Origin: Candidatus Eiseniibacteriota bacterium
Lineage (GTDB): Bacteria; Eisenbacteria; RBG-16-71-46; JAFGJU01
DNA: 7,910 nucleotides
Direction of reading: 5' to 3'
Assembly (NCBI GenBank): GCA_016928935.1
Contig: JAFGJU010000049.1
Span: forward strand, 1-7,910
Position numbers and translations under genes: made by a program. Of this stretch, positions 7,251 to 7,910 are shown piece by piece (position 1 is the first letter of the stretch; every line of letters starts with the position of its first letter). The notes under the pieces are model-generated. The model searched no databases, was not told the DNA's origin, and saw only the letters and a program-made list of their open reading frames with translations.

Positions 7251-7274
7251 AAGTTGAATCAATCCACCGTTCCA

Positions 7275-7910
7275 TTATGAAACAATGGGCGGGGCTGTCC
7301 GCCCCAGCCCGTACTGCTTCATCTTCCGCCAAAGGGTGGAGCGGGACACCCCCAGCGAAGCCGCCGTAGCAGAGACGTTCCAGCGGTGCTTCTTGAGGAC
7401 CCTGCTGATGTGCTCGCGCTCGACCTGCTCCAGCGTCCAGTCTTCGGAGTAGCCGAAGACGACTTCTTCGGCCGGCCTCAGCATCTTGTGCTGAGTCATC
7501 TCCGGCGGCAGCTCCTTTTCGGTGATGACTCCACCATCCGACAGCCCGACTGCGCGCTCCACCGCATTCTCAAGCTCGCGCACGTTGCCGGGGTAGTCAT
7601 GCTGGAGGAGGAAGAGCTGCGCTTCTTTCGAGAAGCCAGCGATCTTCCTCCCGAGCCGTCGGGAGTAACGCTCCAGGAAGAACTTGGCCAGGAGAGGGAT
7701 GTCCTCCCTGCGCTCTCTAAGAGGAGGAAGCTCGATGTTAAACACGTTGAGCCGGTAGTAGAGGTCTTCCCTGAGCTGGCCCGCGTCCAGCGCGCGCCTC
7801 ACCTGGCGGTTTGTCGCGGCCAGGAGCCTCACGTCCACCCGAAGCGGCGCCGTGTCGCCCACCCTCCTGACCTCCCTGTCCTGAATTGCCCTGAGAAGCT
7901 TCACCTGTAT
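7275..7910 (-). CDS. Sigma-54-dependent activator (NtrC family), C-terminal part only
   Basis: The 211 visible residues are the end of a bacterial enhancer-binding protein, which uses ATP to open promoters bound by sigma-54 RNA polymerase. The gene continues past the window edge. The GTG at 7904 is an internal valine codon, not a start. Visible AAA+ elements are LLAATNR (29-35), LREDLYYRLNVF (47-58), PPLRERREDIP (62-72) and the YPGNVREL motif (106-113). A short linker leads to a Fis-type helix-turn-helix (about 160-202) containing ATAASLGVSRSTLWRKM. The Walker motifs, the GAFTGA loop and the input domain lie outside the window, so I cannot tell a phosphorylated response regulator from another type. 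Its neighbour carries a perfect sigma-54 promoter, a likely target. Confidence 0.95.
   Translation of the reverse strand: MQVKLLRAIQDREVRRVGDTAPLRVDVRLLAATNRQVRRALDAGQLREDLYYRLNVFNIELPPLRERREDIPLLAKFFLERYSRRLGRKIAGFSKEAQLFLLQHDYPGNVRELENAVERAVGLSDGGVITEKELPPEMTQHKMLRPAEEVVFGYSEDWTLEQVEREHISRVLKKHRWNVSATAASLGVSRSTLWRKMKQYGLGRTAPPIVS
7277..7310 (-). terminator. Terminator-like hairpin at the 3' end of the activator gene
   Basis: On the minus strand GGGGC (7305-7301) pairs with GCCCC (7295-7291) around a 5-nt loop. Flanking GGG/CCC can extend the stem past a G-U pair and a bulged C (outer limits 7310 and 7287). ATTGTTT follows at 7286-7280, just before the TAA stop at 7277-7275. The hairpin lies within the last codons. 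It would isolate hsp20 from read-through, leaving hsp20 to its own promoter. Confidence 0.5.

Noticed and set aside
7234..7252. Second sigma-54 promoter starting TTGGCACA
   Set aside because: The -24 part fits, but the distance from GG to GC is 9 rather than 10 and the -12 part (CGCGC) does not match.
7257..7269. IHF site (AATCAA) between activator site and promoter
   Set aside because: The first half matches, but the TTR half of the consensus is CCG here.

Overview
The window is a protein-quality-control (heat-shock) cluster from a GC-rich bacterium. Every gene I can support lies on the minus strand, so transcription runs from high to low coordinates. DnaK carries the N-terminal-domain insertion typical of Gram-negative-type Hsp70s. 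Sigma-54 machinery, a membrane-anchored DegP-type protease and a DUF1844 protein are also present. Together these suggest a Gram-negative-type lineage (Deltaproteobacteria-like, or an FCB/PVC-like or other uncultured phylum). I cannot fix the taxon from this sequence.

Layout in transcription order. (1) 7910-7275: the C-terminal third of an NtrC-family sigma-54 activator, cut by the window edge, with a terminator-like hairpin over its stop. (2) 7274-7063: an AT-rich regulatory region. It holds a consensus-perfect sigma-54 promoter (TGGCACG-N4-TTGCA), a candidate upstream activator dyad and phased direct repeats. (3) 7062-6607: a small heat-shock protein with a 10-nt Shine-Dalgarno match. (4) 6606-6477: a strong hairpin, then the dnaK leader. 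(5) 6476-4536: dnaK. (6) 4535-4335: an intergenic stretch with two long hairpins and no gene. (7) 4334-3813: a DUF1844 protein with a repetitive hydrophilic tail, overlapping grpE. (8) 3832-3101: grpE. (9) 3091-1952: a type I dnaJ with a classic intrinsic terminator built over its stop codon. (10) 1863-343: a DegP/HtrA-type protease with two PDZ domains. (11) 342-30: a noncoding region with a 71-bp tandem repeat, a 12-bp perfect palindrome and a good sigma-70 promoter. (12) 29-1: the first nine codons of another minus-strand gene that leaves the window.

How the genes fit together. Hsp20 holds unfolding proteins. DnaK, DnaJ and GrpE refold them in the cytoplasm, and the HtrA-type protease clears misfolded proteins in the envelope. 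DUF1844 sits between dnaK and grpE and is probably translationally coupled to grpE, which makes it a candidate accessory factor of this Hsp70 system. No CIRCE element, HrcA gene or HAIR box is visible. The only strong regulatory signal is the sigma-54 promoter of hsp20, next to a sigma-54 activator gene. Control of a chaperone gene by sigma-54 is the most interesting feature of the window.
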